Below are positions 1 through 11,611 of a stretch of 64,000 nucleotides of DNA, piece after piece. Below the pieces are notes generated by a model. The model had not been told where the DNA came from. It did not search any database and worked only from the letters and a program-made list of their open reading frames with translations. Source of the DNA: Pseudoscleropodium purum (Eukaryota; Streptophyta; Bryopsida; Hypnales; Brachytheciaceae); contig OZ017800.1 in NCBI GenBank assembly GCA_963969395.1, positions 18,570,479 through 18,634,478 on the forward strand, in the 5' to 3' direction. The stretch's first letter is position 1. Every line of letters starts with the position of its first letter. The position numbers and the translations under genes are program-made.

Positions 1-2906
1 TTCAAAATATACATTTTTCTTATTTTATTTTATGAAAGGAAGACAATGAAAGCCTGATAAGTCCTTGTTTCTCCTCAATTTTAGAATATCTAAAGGATCC
101 AAAAATTCAAAGAGTCCTTGAAATTCTAAGCTCTATGTGTTTGAACTGTAATGTGTGATTTTTCATTTGTAATTTCTATTTTGAGAAACATTATAAATCT
201 CAGTTAAAATCCTATTGTTTTCCATACCAACCTTTGTTTCTGGTAAAAATTTCAGTTGATTTTATTTACCATTATATACAGCATGTGATTTTTTCATGAA
301 CTTTTTGAAAAAAATTATCATCAATTAAAATGAGGTTTTCTTTTTCACGTATTGAAAGTATGAAGATTTTATTGGTCAATTATAGAAAAAACTAAGTTCC
401 GTTTGATATAATAAATAGTCAATTTTGTTTAGGGTGAAAGAAAATAATTGTTTGAAAACTTATCACACTATTTTTTTATGCTACTTAGATGTGAAGAAGT
501 ACTTGAAATTAATTGAATTGTTTTTGTTAATTTACCACAAGTATTTGGTATGAAAATTATAACTCTTGCAATCTTTCATGAAATCCAATGAGATTTTCTA
601 CATTGATAGAAAACACCTAGAGTGATGTAAGAAAATTATAAAATGAATATTTGAATCTAGTTTTAAAAATGTCAAACTATGCTAATCATAAAATTATTTA
701 ATATTGTGTAAGAATATCCAAATACATTGTTGGAGATCCAAGAATATAAACACAAAACAAAGAGTTGTCCTTTGTTGAATCAAAGATGTTAGGTCACCTT
801 ATCTTTTGGAAAAAACATTATTATTTAGATATTTGGACTTTCTTTAAATTATTCCCTAAGAATACAAGCAAATGTTTTCAAGAGTTATTTGTATGAACTA
901 CAAGAAACAAATGAAGTACATTTAAGAATTCTTAAAATGTAATTTTTTTATATTCTTTAGCAATATGACTAGCATTGTTATTAGTTGCCCCTTGATTTGT
1001 TTATGAGGTTTTAAATTAGGTCATGTTGGGATAGGAAGAAAAAAAACACTTGAAAAAATAAAGATTTGATGTCTTAATTCTTTGTTGGGTATAATTGATT
1101 TTGTTTGAAAAGTTTTAGGTCTAAATTTTCCTACATATCAATAACTCTTAATTTATAAATTCTTTGTGAAGTCTATTTTTAGCATCAAAAATATAATATT
1201 GAAAAAAAATTGTGCTTTTACTAGTTAAACCCTAGAAGATTGAATGATTGTTGGACATATGGGCAGTATGTGATCTCAGAGAGATGTGTATAAAATCATT
1301 TTTTAAAGAATTGGACAAATCTAACAAGTAGATCAAAAATGATTTTACTTCCAAAGGTTGTAGCTACTTGGGGGTGGGTTTCTTAGAGAGGGGAGGCAAT
1401 ACTATATCATAGTAGTTGTGAGAATTTCCTCACTTCTCTCCATCTACAATGCCCTCCCCTAAGATCCCAAAATTATTCATAATTTTTTTTTGCCATAAAA
1501 AAATTTGTGCTTGTAGACGATGGTTTCATCTATGTTTTTACTATTCAAATTTCTTCCAGAACATTTCTTCCATGCACCAAAAAACTTCAAAAATTGGCTA
1601 GTGTAGTGCCAATCTTTTATACCTCTTTGTATTGCAAGGTGATTTAAAGAGAATTAGAACTTGAATTTGCTCCCAAAATTTTGCATGAATGTACCTAAAA
1701 AGACATACAATTGAATGGTATAGAGACTCAATCTAGTGTAGAGGGAAATTTTTCTCCAATAGGGCCAAAAGTCTGTTTGTCTTTGTCAAGCAATGATGAT
1801 TTTTTTTCCCAAACTTTGAATGTTATAATCTTTCAATCCATGTGGTGAAATGATCTAAGTTTTTTCTACACATTGGTAAAATATTTTAATAAAATTTTGT
1901 ATAGTTGATGTTTTAAAAAAATTATTTTCATTTTTTATTAACATACCAAATTTAATGTAGTTTTCGACAATGTCTCTTTGGAAAAAAAATGGTCTTGAAT
2001 GACTTAAAGGTTTTGAAGAAGAGTGTCCATTGCAAATCTTAATTTTCTAGTATCAATACCTTAAGTTGGACTCTTTGTTTGATTGCTTGATTTGTTTGTT
2101 ACGTTGAGATCTCCTCGATTGTATGTCCCCCAATTGAATTTTTAATACCATTGGAAAGCCCTCAATGAAGAGGGGTGCAAGGGCTTTGTTTTGTGGTGTT
2201 TGGACCCAGGGCGTGGAACTTATTGAATTTCAAAGTTTATATCATTTAAAAAATTAAGGAATTACTTTTTGCTTTCATTTTGTTTGTGGCAATAGCATGG
2301 GGCACACTAGTTAACCTCTAAATGCCCAACTAATCATTGTATGGTTTTTGCTTGAATTTAGGCAACATTTTGTAGCAAAAAAGACTTTTTTCTTCAAATT
2401 ATTTTGTTTTCCTTTGCAAACTAGATTGGATTGTCTTTCTATTTTTACATTGAAAACTAACTAAAGATCAAAATGCACATTAAAACACTTTAAAGAAACT
2501 AGTGCAAATTGTTTAATATTTGCATGGTGTTATAAAGTTTATTATTTGGAAGAAGTGTTGATGTTCTCATTGTTAAATTTTATCCTTTTTTTCATAAATC
2601 AGTTAAAATTAAAATTTTAACCAATTACAAAATTGGAAATTGCATTTTTAATTTATTTTTGAAGTTAAACCTCTGAAGAAAATTTATCTTGGTGGAAATT
2701 AAATACCTTCGATTATTGTAGGGTATCTACTTATACATATGCTCAAGGCTCATAAGCTTGCATTTCAATGTTCACATGCTAGCATTGTTGATAATTCATA
2801 TAAGAAAATTGTAGAGTAGATTTTTAGAAGTCATAATAATGTGATTATATATATTTATACACATTATGTTCTTTAACCTCATTTTGTCTTCAAAACCATT
2901 AATTTA
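1..2906. other. AT-rich intergenic stretch, no gene seen
   Basis: About 2.9 kb of very AT-rich sequence with frequent stops in all frames and no recognisable motif, RNA gene or splice structure. The only structured item noticed is a copy of a dispersed repeat near 2150-2240. Confidence 0.7.
2150..2240 (+). repeat. dispersed repeat copy (GTGCAAGGGCTTTG family)
   Basis: The segment reads 'ccattggaaagcc', then an 'aaga-ggggtgca' block, then 'ctttgttttgtggtgtttgg'. The same order of phrases recurs near 31025-31115, 32285-32395 and 32600-32670. It behaves as a decayed dispersed repeat; no coding potential or terminal structure was recognised, so the element class is unknown. Confidence 0.45.
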
Positions 2907-3257
2907 AGGTAGCAACATCCATAACCACGATTGTACCCACAACTAATCAGTAGAGTGCCCTGAAATTGTCTCCAAGAGTACCTTGAAACTGTCACTCATT
3001 CTTAATTGTGATTGATAAGCTCTGAATTTTTTAGATTTTATTGTAAGAATCGAGATAGATTTATTAGAATGCTGTTTACGGTGCTCTAGTGAGGTCTACT
3101 TTGAAAATTCACAGAAATTTAATGCCTTGTCCAAAAATTCTATTTTTTTTTAAATTCATGATTTTCAATTGCTAATACTGTAGAAATATTTTTTCTAAAA
3201 AAATTGCCTTTAATTCTACTGAATTGCTTATTTTGATGGTTATGGGTGTTGCTACCT
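2907..3257. mobile_element. 351-bp MITE with TA target duplication (Tc1/mariner Stowaway-like)
   Basis: The element begins AGGTAGCAACATCCATAACC and ends with its near-perfect inverse (GGTTATGGGTGTTGCTACCT). Weaker inverted similarity continues outside this core (CTTCAAA at the left, TTTGAAG at the right). It is flanked by TA on both sides (2905-2906 and 3258-3259), as expected for Tc1/mariner-type insertion. The interior has no ORF, so it is a non-autonomous MITE. Assignment to Stowaway rests only on TSD and size; if the similarity outside the TA is part of the TIR, the boundaries and class change. Confidence 0.55.
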
Positions 3258-4523
3258 TAGATTGATATGTTTGAAGAGTATTAAAAGACTTCAATTCATT
3301 TGTAGAATTTTAACCCCCTTGTGAGCAAACATTATAATCTTTCAATCCACATGTAATATTGCTTGTGTTTTCTTTTCTCAAGCAATCCACAACACATCTA
3401 CTTTAAGATTGTACTATCACAATTCCAAAAAAATTGATAAAATGTATCAAATGTTTTCCTTTGTTTAGTTTAGAGTAAACTCTAAGAAGCTAAAATTGCA
3501 TTTGGCATTAAAAGCGTTAGGGTTTCAATGGGACCTTCTATAATTGGTGAAAAATGTTTTGTAGTAATGATGTTTGACTATGTACCTATACAGTTCATCC
3601 TTAAAATAATTAATGCAAGACTGCATCCTTCATGTATATTGTCATATTGTTCATTGGATATCATTTTTCAAGTATATGGTTTTTATTGTAATTGAATCAT
3701 TTGCACAAATTGGTATGATTCCTTTAGGCTTGAGCTTGAGGTATGAAGCATTCAATTGTCAATCCAATTAGGAAAAAATTGAATATGATTCATTGTGTCT
3801 TTAAATACATTGCCTTTGCAAGCAAATGGACTTTGATAAGTGGAAGTATTTATGAGATTTTTAGTGTTCATGAATTTTTTTGGCAATATCCATGAAATGT
3901 ACAATTAGAGTAGGAATAATTAATAGAACAATCATGACCAAATCAATAGAAAATCAACTAATTTCAATTCATTTTTGTTGTTTAGAGCACTATAAGGACT
4001 TTTTGTAAAAGCCAACAAAATGATGAGTTGCTTCCTATTGATTTGGATAGTGCAATGACCAAATTAATATAATTTCAAGGAATTTGGAATCTTTTTGGAA
4101 TTTTTTTTGCATCTTTTCATATCTTAAAATGTTTTGATGTCATTGTAGTAGGGCAAGGTTAAGTCATTGAAAACCTTCCCAATTGTGAGATTATGTCGCT
4201 TGGATTTCAAAAAGAAAGTATTTTCAACTCTTTTCAAATGATTAATTAGATTTCATCTTTTAAGACAAACTTTTTGGACAGGAATGTATAGATCCTATAA
4301 CTTCTTACTCTCCATAATATGTTGAAGAAATAAGTTAGAAATAAATAAGAAATATTTCAATAAAAAAATTCTATATTTATGCTTGAAAAAAATTATTATA
4401 AAAAAGGTAGAATATGATTTAAAATACTAAATTGTTAACAATTTAGTTACATAATTGAAAAATTCCAATGCCAATGTTTGTAATGTTGTAATACAATAAT
4501 CTACATTCATTTCTTTTGGCAAA
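3258..4523. other. AT-rich intergenic stretch with a CACTA-related fragment
   Basis: No gene is seen. Around 3920-4095 the sequence resembles the interior of the CACTA element at 4524-5571: both carry 'caacaaaatg' followed shortly by 'tgatttggatagtgcaatga' and 'ccaaat'. This points to an older, truncated relative of the same element. The rest is unstructured AT-rich DNA. Confidence 0.5.
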
Positions 4524-4863
4524 CACTACTAGAAATGTAGGACCAAGACAACAAAAATTCAACTGATTTATATTATTTGGGACAGTTGAATGACCATTTT
4601 GTAACTTTCTATGAAAATCAACAAAATGGCAAATTCTTTCTGTTGATTTGGATAGTGCAATGACCAAATCAACAAGTTTTTGTTGAATTTGAAATATTTT
4701 AAGAATATTTTTGGAATATTTTTGGAATATTTGAGAATTTAAGTATAATGATTTAAAAAAAAAATTAATCATGTAAAATTCAGTCTTTTATCAATTTAGC
4801 AGACTTCAGAGTCCATTCTTGCATAATAGAATAAAAAATTTCAAAAAACATAGAACTGAGAAA

Positions 4864-5078
4864 AGTTGTAAATTCAAGCTACCTTTCACCTCCAAAAATC
4901 CGTTTGTGATTTAGATCCTCTAATCAACATTCATAGACAAAATTAGAGAGGGGTAGTCAGGAACATTTATTTTGACATTTTCAAACATCCTCTCTGATTT
5001 TTGTCCATAACTTTTTATTGAAGTATTTAAATCACAAAGAAAAAATTGGAGGTGAAATTTAGTTTGAATTTACAACTT
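4864..5078. repeat. inverted repeat inside the CACTA element
   Basis: The left arm contains gttgtaaattcaa, cacctcca and tttgtgattta. The right arm contains the inverse in reversed order: aaatcacaaa, tggaggtgaaa and ttgaatttacaac. The arms are about 50-60 nt and the loop about 100 nt. The structure could fold into a hairpin if transcribed. Boundaries are approximate. Confidence 0.55.
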
Positions 5079-5226
5079 TTTTTAGTTCCAAGTGTTTTGA
5101 AAAAATGTGTTCTACTATGACTAAATGACCTCCGAAGTTCGCTAAAAATACAAAATACATGAAAAAACAATGAAAAATCTAAATATATAAAATTCTAGTT
5201 CTTGTGTGGTCACTTAAGTATTTAGG

Positions 5227-5281
5227 TGGTTTAATGGTGGGAACTTTGAACCTCCAAACATGAGGTCCAAGGTTCGGATCT
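5227..5281 (+). other. tRNA-like polymerase III A/B box pair (tRNA pseudogene or SINE head)
   Basis: TGGTTTAATGG at 5227-5237 fits an A box and GGTTCGGATCT at 5271-5281 fits a B box. They are 44 nt apart start to start, the spacing of a tRNA gene. The acceptor stem does not pair and the T stem pairs only partly, so this is not a functional tRNA. A GC-rich tail (about 5285-5370) follows, with repeats of 'ggtggcctaggtgg' type. It may be a SINE-derived piece captured by the CACTA element. Confidence 0.4.
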
Positions 5282-5571
5282 CTTTGGAGGCCCCCACCCA
5301 TGTGACGGGTGGCCTAGGTGGCCTTTCCCTACATGGGCGGCTGCTTAGGTGGTTGCCTAGGCAAAAAAATTAAAAATTTTAAACGGGCACCGTTCAAATT
5401 TCTTTTTTTTAATTGAAAATTTAATTAATTTTTTTTTATTTGTCCAAAACAATAGAAAAATCAACAGATTCCAATTTGATCTTGTCTAAAACAACACCTC
5501 TAAAATGATTGAATCATTTAATATATTTGAGGTGAAATTCTGTTGTTTTGGTCATGAATTTTTTAGTAGTG

Positions 5572-8040
5572 TAAGTGCATCATTTGAACTTTTTCATTTC
5601 ATTTTCATTTTTATGAAGTTATTTTTTGTTTCATTTATCATCTTTTTTTTTGCTTTGTAGACATTCAAAGAATTTTTTTATCAAAACAAATTTGGTATAC
5701 ATATTATATTGTGCCCAAAAATAAGGAGTTCTTCCTGTGGACAAACTTGCAAAGCATTTAAGTACATCCAAAATGGCACAATGCACCCTTAACACCTAAA
5801 AGAATTGGTACTCTAAAGTAGTGTGTTCTTAAAATGACTTTTTAAAAGCTGATTGTGTTTGGGGGGAAGCTAAACTCATTGAAACAATCTTCAAGAAATT
5901 TTCATAAGAAAAAAAATGGAATTGGCATATAACTCAAGTCATTTTATATTTTTTGGACCTTTCTGGAATTAGTTACAAATTTTTGAAGTTGGAATGCAAT
6001 GGTTTTTAGAAACAATCCCTTCTTGAAATGTACACCTCTAGTACATTGAAGAAAGACAAAATGTACCTTTGTGTTATCACCAAAAATGCTCTAAAATTGC
6101 CATTTCTAATACAAGTACCAAATTTTACAAGAAAAACATTTTTTGACATATATAACCGTAGGATCTTGTAGTATACTAGCTTGAGAAGATGTGGAAAAAA
6201 TTCAAAAATATTCACCTTGTAAATTGCAAGATATTAGCATTTGAATTTACAAAAATCCTTTTTTTTGTCCTTGCAAAAAATTGTGTAGGTGCACTTCATT
6301 GCTTCACAATGTCACCTTTGCATTATAAAATATTTTAGATGTGGTAAATTTTGGATTCATTCTTCAAGGTAAGTTGGCTACATGCTTAAAAGTTTTTAGA
6401 TCATTTGAAATTGCACAGCATATAGAAAAAATTAGTAATTAGAAAGAAGTAGAGAATGATTTCAAAGACTAAATTGTTAAGAATTTAATTATGGAATTGA
6501 AAAATGCCAATTCCAATGGTTGTAAAGTACTTTTTAAACAATCTACATCAAAATATTAAAAATTGAGTTAAATAAAGGACTCTGAAGTTTATTTTAGAGT
6601 AGGGAATCTCTAACTGCCCGCAAACTAAAGCACCTCATAACTTTCATCTCATACATCAAAATCAAATGATTCAAATCTTTCCACATATACATAAACTTTA
6701 GAAAACCAATTTCAAATTTTTATTTTTGAAAAAAGTGATTCAAAAAGAATTTGGTCTAGTCACCAAGCATTAAAAGTTACATATTATGCAATAATTTTTG
6801 AACCATGTAGTCAAAAGTTATGAAACTTTTTGGGCCTTAAAGCTATTCCTTCAATACATATTATGAGAAGATTTCTAAGAAAAAGAAAAAATTTATATCC
6901 ATACTTAGTTGCTCAAAATTGCTTTGTTGTCAAAAAATGAAGTTTGGTCTTTTAGAAGTTAAGGTTACAAAAGTGTACTTGGTGCAAAAGGGACATAATC
7001 GTAATAAGATAGTCCTCTAATTTCCTTTTGCCTTGTTGTATTTGCTTTAAATACATTACCTAGTCAATAGAGATACTAATAACTATTAGCAATATTTTGG
7101 ATGTAAGTTTTTTTCTATAGTCTAGTATTAATTTAAGCTATTTGTTTAGTAGCAATTGTTTTTAGCTTTTGTACTTTTAGGTTAGATCCATTTGTTAAGT
7201 GGATTTGGATTTCTATAAGAAAAATTCACCACTAAAATGAAAAATGACATTTCAATAGTTTTGTCCTTGTCTTTATGAAGAGTAAGTGTTTGAATTGAAC
7301 CTCCATAGTAACTCTTGTTGCCCCAATTGGTTGTTGTGATTTATTCTTAAATCTAATTGTTGAGAGTTTGAAGACTATTAACTTTACAAGATATAGATTT
7401 GTAGCATTAACTCCCAACTTTCATTGAACAATAGACTTCTCAAGGATAGTGGCATTCCTTTACTTTTATAGTGGAAATTGCTCTAAAGAGCGAAAGTCAC
7501 TAGTAGAAAATGCATCCTGGATCAATAGGCTTTAGTCACTTTAAACAAGTTGATTTGGACAAAATCAACCAAATTTTGCTAAACCCTAAACCTAAATCCT
7601 TCCAACCCTAATAGACTATCATCACCATCAAAAAGTCCCTACAACTAATTCAATGTTGATTCTATAATTTCAATTGCTTTTAGTATGATTATGCTTAATT
7701 GATAGATAAATACTAAAAAGTCATTGTAATAGTTCCAAAAGAAAATTAAATTACCAATGTAATTCTATTATTTTTATTTAAATATATATTTAAAGCAATT
7801 TAGTATTAAAAAAATATTCATTTTGAATTTTCTTAGTGCTAAAATTGTAGGAATGTAACTACAATATTTCTTTTGGTGCTATTTTGGCATTGATACGATG
7901 ACACTTTCACTTTCAATATACCATTGTGTTGTTAGTTATTACGTCACTTTACACTTTTGACTACATTAGAATAAAGACAAATGCAATTGGAAAGCCCACT
8001 AGATTCCAATTGGAAGGGTGACCACAACGAATATATCTTA
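5572..8040. other. AT-rich intergenic stretch, no gene seen
   Basis: No supported coding region. A CACTA-terminus-like string (CACTAGTAGAAAATG) occurs at about 7499, but no matching right end was found. The TA-rich sequence near 8025-8045 (atatatcttataaatg) sits at the edge of the following GC island and could hold a promoter. Confidence 0.6.
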
Positions 8041-10009
8041 TAAATGTTCCCAAAGGCTTGGTGAGAGAACGGACCCTGTTATACCGTATCAGAGGATGTG
8101 ATATTAAAGAGGGCCGAGTGCAACAACACCCGCACAATAATCTGTTTCGATTGATGTTCGGGGCCCAGATAAGACCAGCAGAGCCAGGGTATCAGGCATT
8201 CGCGAGGAGAAGAACTACCGTTTCCGCAAAGGAGGGAGACCAGAGCAAGCGTCGAGCAGGAATGGACATGGTGAGAGAGGTTGGGAACTCCTTGATCCAA
8301 AGCTCGCGAGCTTTTGCAGAGTCAGGGTGCTGCATGCTGCAGTCTGTTGCGGGTGCACGTATGACTGTTGTGGAGAATTGAGGGCTCAAGGAGGGAGATT
8401 TCTCATACTGTTGTGTTAGGATGACTGAATGCGGGAAGTGGTACTGCAATGCCCGCTTGTGCAGGATTTGTACTGGGATTCTGACTTGTTTCTCTGCTCT
8501 GGCAGTTGATTTGGAGCCACTTTAATTTGAGCTCGTGGGAGTGTGATGGAAATTGTAGGACGGAGGTGAGATGTAGGAGAAACGTTGTATCGACCTTTCC
8601 TGCTCTTACTGCAGGAGAGTAGAGTGGCGCTTGTTTCTTCGGAGCTTGCGGAGCGCGAGTAATTAATTTGCTGATTGATGATATCTTGCTGCTCAATTAG
8701 TGCAGTGTAGTTCAAATAGCAGGTCCTGGGGTTTTTTTTGGCTTAGGAGCAGATATGGGAGTTTCACAGACTGAGCAAGAAGAAATGAGCCGTTTCGCGA
8801 ACTAGGGTTTAGGTTTTTCGCTTGAGGAAATTTATTCAACTTGGAATTGGGAACTCGTGATATATTGCGGTCCGTAGCAATCAGCATAGCTATAAGTTAT
8901 TCAATGCTGATGACTGCGTGATTTCCAGTCTTCGAACCTTGCAAGAAGCTTGGGCCTGCAAGAGAAGAACACTGATTCATGTCTTTCCGGATTAGTACCT
9001 ATTCCCGGCAAAGCTAGAAAGAATTGCTCAAAGTGTGTACTATAGATGTGGTGTGAGCTGCAACAGAGTTCCAGAGGCAGCAGCCTGGATTTAGGGCCGG
9101 TAAGATGCACCGAACCGATTGAGAACTCACGTTTGTGTTGCAGAGTCGAAAGGGACTTTGCTATCACCTTTGTTTGCTTCACATTTGAACGATGTGCTGG
9201 AAATGGCCAAATCGGTGCAGCATATGCTGATTCCTGTCATATTCACCCAATACGATTCACCCAATACGAGGTATCGCCATATGCCAGAATAGGGGTGTGC
9301 ACGTGTGCACCATGGGGCAGGAGATTGGGCAGCGCGAACAGCAGGGAGGAAGTCAAAGTTGTGTCAGACTGGTCGGGAACGAGACAAGTCGAAAACACAT
9401 TCCGGGAACTGGATTGAGCGATCTGGCTGGGTTGGGGATTGGGTTCTGACCCCTGTTGGCTGTTGCGGTTCATGGATGTGTTATGACCAATTCTGATAGG
9501 TTTTCATTCATATTTCTATATATGTCATTCAAACGATCTAAATTTAATTAGTCTTGTCATTCATATCTAAGGAGAACTGTAATTTAGTTTGAACCTAATT
9601 TTTTATGACCCTCTTTGAAGCGATGGTAATTTTCAATAGTCAAGTCAGTTGACTGGGGTTGTATGCTAATCAATGGGTGTATGTTGGATACTTGCCTCAG
9701 CAGCAAGTGATTGATCCCGTAGACGGAGCTGCTCCTCGTGAAGCTGCATTGGAGGTTTGCCGTCCTTGGACAGCTTGTCTTGCTTCATTTGGCCGCCGGA
9801 AGCGTCAGGTGTGCGGTTTTGTTTGTGGACTTTATTTAATGTCTTCGGGTTTTCAGGATTGGAGGTAGAAGCAGATTTTTCGCACATGTAATTTCTTCTT
9901 AATTTGATGTGTTTCTGTCCACAGGTTCAATTCTGAGGTCCATTCCGGCGTTGTTCTTTGTGATGTTCTTCTTAGTAACAGTTAGTGTGAATTGGTTTCT
10001 GTAACGCAG
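8041..10009 (+). other. GC-richer 5' region of the OSB-like gene, exons unresolved
   Basis: Base composition rises sharply at about 8.05 kb, as at every genic island in this window. No long ORF on either strand looks like a known protein. One stretch, about 9653-9808, is open in a frame that ends at a phase-0 donor (cgtcag|gtgtgc) and could splice to the exon at 10010. Its product (containing YANQWVYVGYLPQQQ) is not recognised. The transit peptide and the first part of the OSB-like protein are expected here but could not be assigned. Confidence 0.4.
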
Positions 10010-11153
10010 GCGGATAGTGATGGGACTGCCACCTCAATTGGTGTCGTGGGATTTAGATTGCAGACAACAATTGCGGTGCTGGAGAGAACAGAGAAGCTTT
10101 TTGTCGGTGCGTGGACTAGGTGGTGCACAGGTGAGTGAATTAAGCGGTTGGATGACTTGTGACATGGGTTGGACTACTGAGGTCATGCTGACAACAAATG
10201 TGTCGAAATATGAGGTGTCCTTTACAGCAATGTTTGATAAAGAGGTTGTCACATTTTTCCAAACGTAGCCGGATATGAATATGGTTGACCGAACCCTAAA
10301 CCCCGTTATTGATGGGAAGAGCGCTTTGAATGGTACGAAGTTGCTTATTAACAGAGTGTTGACGTTTGTGTACCCAGGATATCTATGCAATCTCAGTCTT
10401 CAGGTCTCCATGGCCTATCTACCCTTCTTTATCCCTGCCCTTGTCCTCTCACGTACGAGGCAGTGAACCAATCCGGTGTTCACCAATTTCATCAGTTTGG
10501 AAGAGATCACCTTCGAATTCCAATGCTTCAGGTATGTATCATATGCCCATCGTCACAGACAGAGTTTGCCTCTCCTGGTGAGAATGTGACTGACATGGGT
10601 AAAGCATGTTGCGGTGGATTCAGGTGAACTGCAGTCGGTTGAAGAACTTTGGAAAGAGTACTTCGCGGATCCTACGCAGTGGTGGGACAACAGAGCTGAC
10701 AAGGTATGACTAGATAAAAGAAAGCGGATACAATACTCGGCTCAACAAGTGACGGGACGTTTCTTGCTTGTACAGTACAAGGCCATGGGCGCTTGTGGGC
10801 ACTTCGTAAAGCAACAAGTATGAAATTGCATTGTTTGCTGTCATTGAGTGGAGTGAACACTGCTCAGATCATTGCAGTGTCATCAACAAATATTCCTGGA
10901 ATATTGACTGCTAGATGCAAAATGAATATGAGACAGTTTTGTAGGATCTGATGATGGGTTGTGGTGCCTACAGAGGAATCCTAGATCACCTGACTTTAGG
11001 CATAAGGTGGCAAGGAAAGCACTTTGGATATATGGCTGGTCAACTCCACCATGGGTGAAGGCAATGCTCAACTTGACAACTGAAGGGAGAATGCAACCTC
11101 CTGTTGATTATCGCTCCAAGGATTCTCAAGACACGACACAAGGAGGCAGGTAA
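10010..11153 (+). CDS. OSB-like organellar single-stranded DNA-binding protein (partial model)
   Basis: OSB proteins bind single-stranded DNA in plant mitochondria or plastids and carry an SSB-like OB fold followed by one or more PDF motifs. Phase-compatible exons are 10010-10130, 10404-10531, 10635-10703 and 10974-11153, all with GT-AG introns. The first encodes a strand resembling the start of the OB fold (IGVVGFRLQTT...AWTRW). The last two rebuild a PDF motif: LWKEYFADPTQWWDNR, then RNPRSPDFRHK, ALW and PPWVK. The PDF part is convincing. Much of the expected OB core is missing between the first two exons, so either an exon is misplaced or the gene is decaying. The 5' end and transit peptide are not resolved. 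The stop lies only about 350 bp before the PPR reading frame. Confidence 0.65.
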
Positions 11154-11611
11154 CTTTAGAAATGGAGTTGGCTACCTTGTCTAGTGACTAGAGTAGGTGC
11201 ATCTAGAAATATGTGATTTTGGTTGAGTTCAAGGATTTTGTGTGTGCAATATGCTCTGTTCTTCCTTTTGGTTATCGGGTGCACTTAAAGTGGAATGATT
11301 TGCGATGAACTGCTATGTACGTGAGAGATATTAAGAATTCAACTGGATGGATGCAAATTTGTGGATGTTGAAATATGTGAGTGCTGGTCATTAGTGGTCT
11401 TGCACCCTTTCACTGTGTATCAGTGTTCTTCTTTCGAAGGGATTTCTATTGAAGAATCTATTGATGAATCAGGCTATCTAAGGGCTACAATGGAAGAGGG
11501 TGCATTGTGCCTAGGCATATTGTAGCGGGTGGTGGCGGTAGTGTGTCCTTGAAAACTGCAAGAAGCACGACTGAAGCAATTGGTAATTTGAAGAATGGAC
11601 TAGAACAAGGC

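Larger units (their letters stand above)
4524..5571. mobile_element. degraded non-autonomous CACTA (En/Spm) element
   Basis: The left end starts CACTACTAGAAATGTAGGAC and the right end reads TTTTTTAGTAGTG, whose reverse complement starts CACTACTAAAAAATTCATGA. Both ends then continue with GACCAA(A/G)ACAACA and ATTTCA-like sequence, giving terminal inverted repeats of about 40 nt with mismatches. CACTA elements duplicate 3 bp at the target; here the flanks are aaa and taa, matching at two of three bases, so the duplication is eroded or the ends are off by a base. No transposase ORF is present. A subterminal inverted repeat and a tRNA-like box pair lie inside. Confidence 0.6.

Noticed and set aside
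5220..5292. Functional tRNA gene
   Set aside because: A and B boxes are present but the acceptor stem does not pair and the T stem is broken. It is reported only as a tRNA-like element.
8058..9500. Many 60-120 residue ORFs on both strands
   Set aside because: They overlap each other on opposite strands, several lack an ATG, and none shows a recognisable domain.
11490..11523. ATG at 11490 as PPR start
   Set aside because: It is in another frame (MEEGALCLG...) and stops after 11 codons.
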